This document shows positions 8,685 through 8,980 of a DNA stretch of 8,980 nt, piece by piece. Each line of letters opens with the position of its first letter. The stretch's first letter is position 1. The position numbers and the translations under genes are program-made. The notes under the pieces are model-generated. The model was given only the letters and a program-made list of their open reading frames with translations. It did no database searches and was not told where the DNA came from. Source of the DNA: Burkholderiales bacterium (GTDB lineage Bacteria > Pseudomonadota > Gammaproteobacteria > Burkholderiales > Burkholderiaceae_D); assembly GCA_016197345.1 (NCBI GenBank), contig JACPVY010000493.1:1-8980 (forward strand), read 5' to 3'.

Positions 8685-8980
8685 TTAGCGTTCACGCCGC
8701 CGATCACGCCGATATGCTCCCGGTCCAATCGCTACTAAGTCATCGAGCAAGCCATTCAGAGATTCCGCCAATCCTACAAATAAGACCCCATCGGGCGTCA
8801 AGTTGGAAATGAGTTGGGCAACGACCTTACGTTTGACATCAGTCTCAAAATAAATCATCACATTACGCAAAAAGATGACATCGAACGGCACCAATTCGGG
8901 CAAGGGTTCGATCAGATTAATTTGCGCAAATTCTGCTTTTTCGCGCAATGCGGCATCGACTAAAATTTTACCTTCATATG
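8685..8980 (-). CDS. cheR: Chemotaxis-type protein-glutamate O-methyltransferase CheR, C-terminal part (5' end beyond the window)
   Basis: The frame is open to the right edge (it reads YEGKILVDAALREKAEF... from 8978), so only the last 98 or so residues are present. CheR uses S-adenosylmethionine to methylate glutamates of chemoreceptor signalling domains. The visible part shows the family's FDVIFLRNVMIYF motif, part of the SAM-binding/active-site fold, then LTPDGVLFVGLAESLNGL. Here GLAE stands where many family members have GHSE. The chain ends in AIGPGAYRRDRRRER, a strongly basic tail. The N-terminal receptor-docking helices and most of the SAM site are outside the window, so completeness cannot be judged. 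It is followed 80 bp later by cheB on the same strand, the usual methylation/demethylation pairing. Confidence 0.9.
   Translation of the reverse strand, partial: YEGKILVDAALREKAEFAQINLIEPLPELVPFDVIFLRNVMIYFETDVKRKVVAQLISNLTPDGVLFVGLAESLNGLLDDLVAIGPGAYRRDRRRER

Overview
The window is about 9 kb of bacterial chromosome with mid-range GC and almost no non-coding space. Gene families and style suggest a Gram-negative proteobacterium, probably a betaproteobacterium. The grounds are a type I-secreted FG-GAP/RTX protein, a chemotaxis-type CheR/CheB pair, a large hybrid kinase with a periplasmic NMT1/THI5-like sensor, and a RluA-family pseudouridine synthase with an S4-like N-terminal segment. The genus cannot be fixed from this sequence.

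Layout: the left edge (2-877, + strand) is the 3' end of a large secreted calcium-binding repeat protein. Everything else is on the minus strand and reads right to left. In order these are the 3' part of cheR (8980-8685), full-length cheB (8604-7429), a 254-residue protein with a CheA-P1-like HPt and a degenerate receiver (7414-6650), a 1569-residue hybrid histidine kinase (6592-1883), and a pseudouridine synthase (1811-870). The last gene runs convergently into the secreted-protein gene, and the two overlap by 8 bp. Intergenic gaps are 80, 14, 57 and 71 bp. No stretch over 300 bases lacks a gene, and no tRNA, rRNA, CRISPR array or insertion sequence was seen.

How the genes may work together (inference): the kinase carries a periplasmic small-molecule-binding domain, one membrane segment, five PAS domains, a transmitter (H1071), a receiver (D1364) and an HPt (H1506), so it has the parts of an internal His-Asp-His relay. 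Its terminal output regulator is not visible here. Just upstream are CheR and CheB, which in chemotaxis methylate and demethylate receptors, and a small HPt protein whose receiver lacks the phospho-accepting Asp. The tight spacing suggests these four genes form one signalling operon that extends beyond the right edge. No CheA, CheW or chemoreceptor is in view.

The most unusual points are the HPt/pseudo-receiver protein, the histidine-rich linker of CheB with an 8-C run in its coding strand, and the joining of an NMT1-like sensor kinase to a CheR/CheB module. The families are individually known; I see no clear evidence of a wholly new system, but the combination deserves a look.
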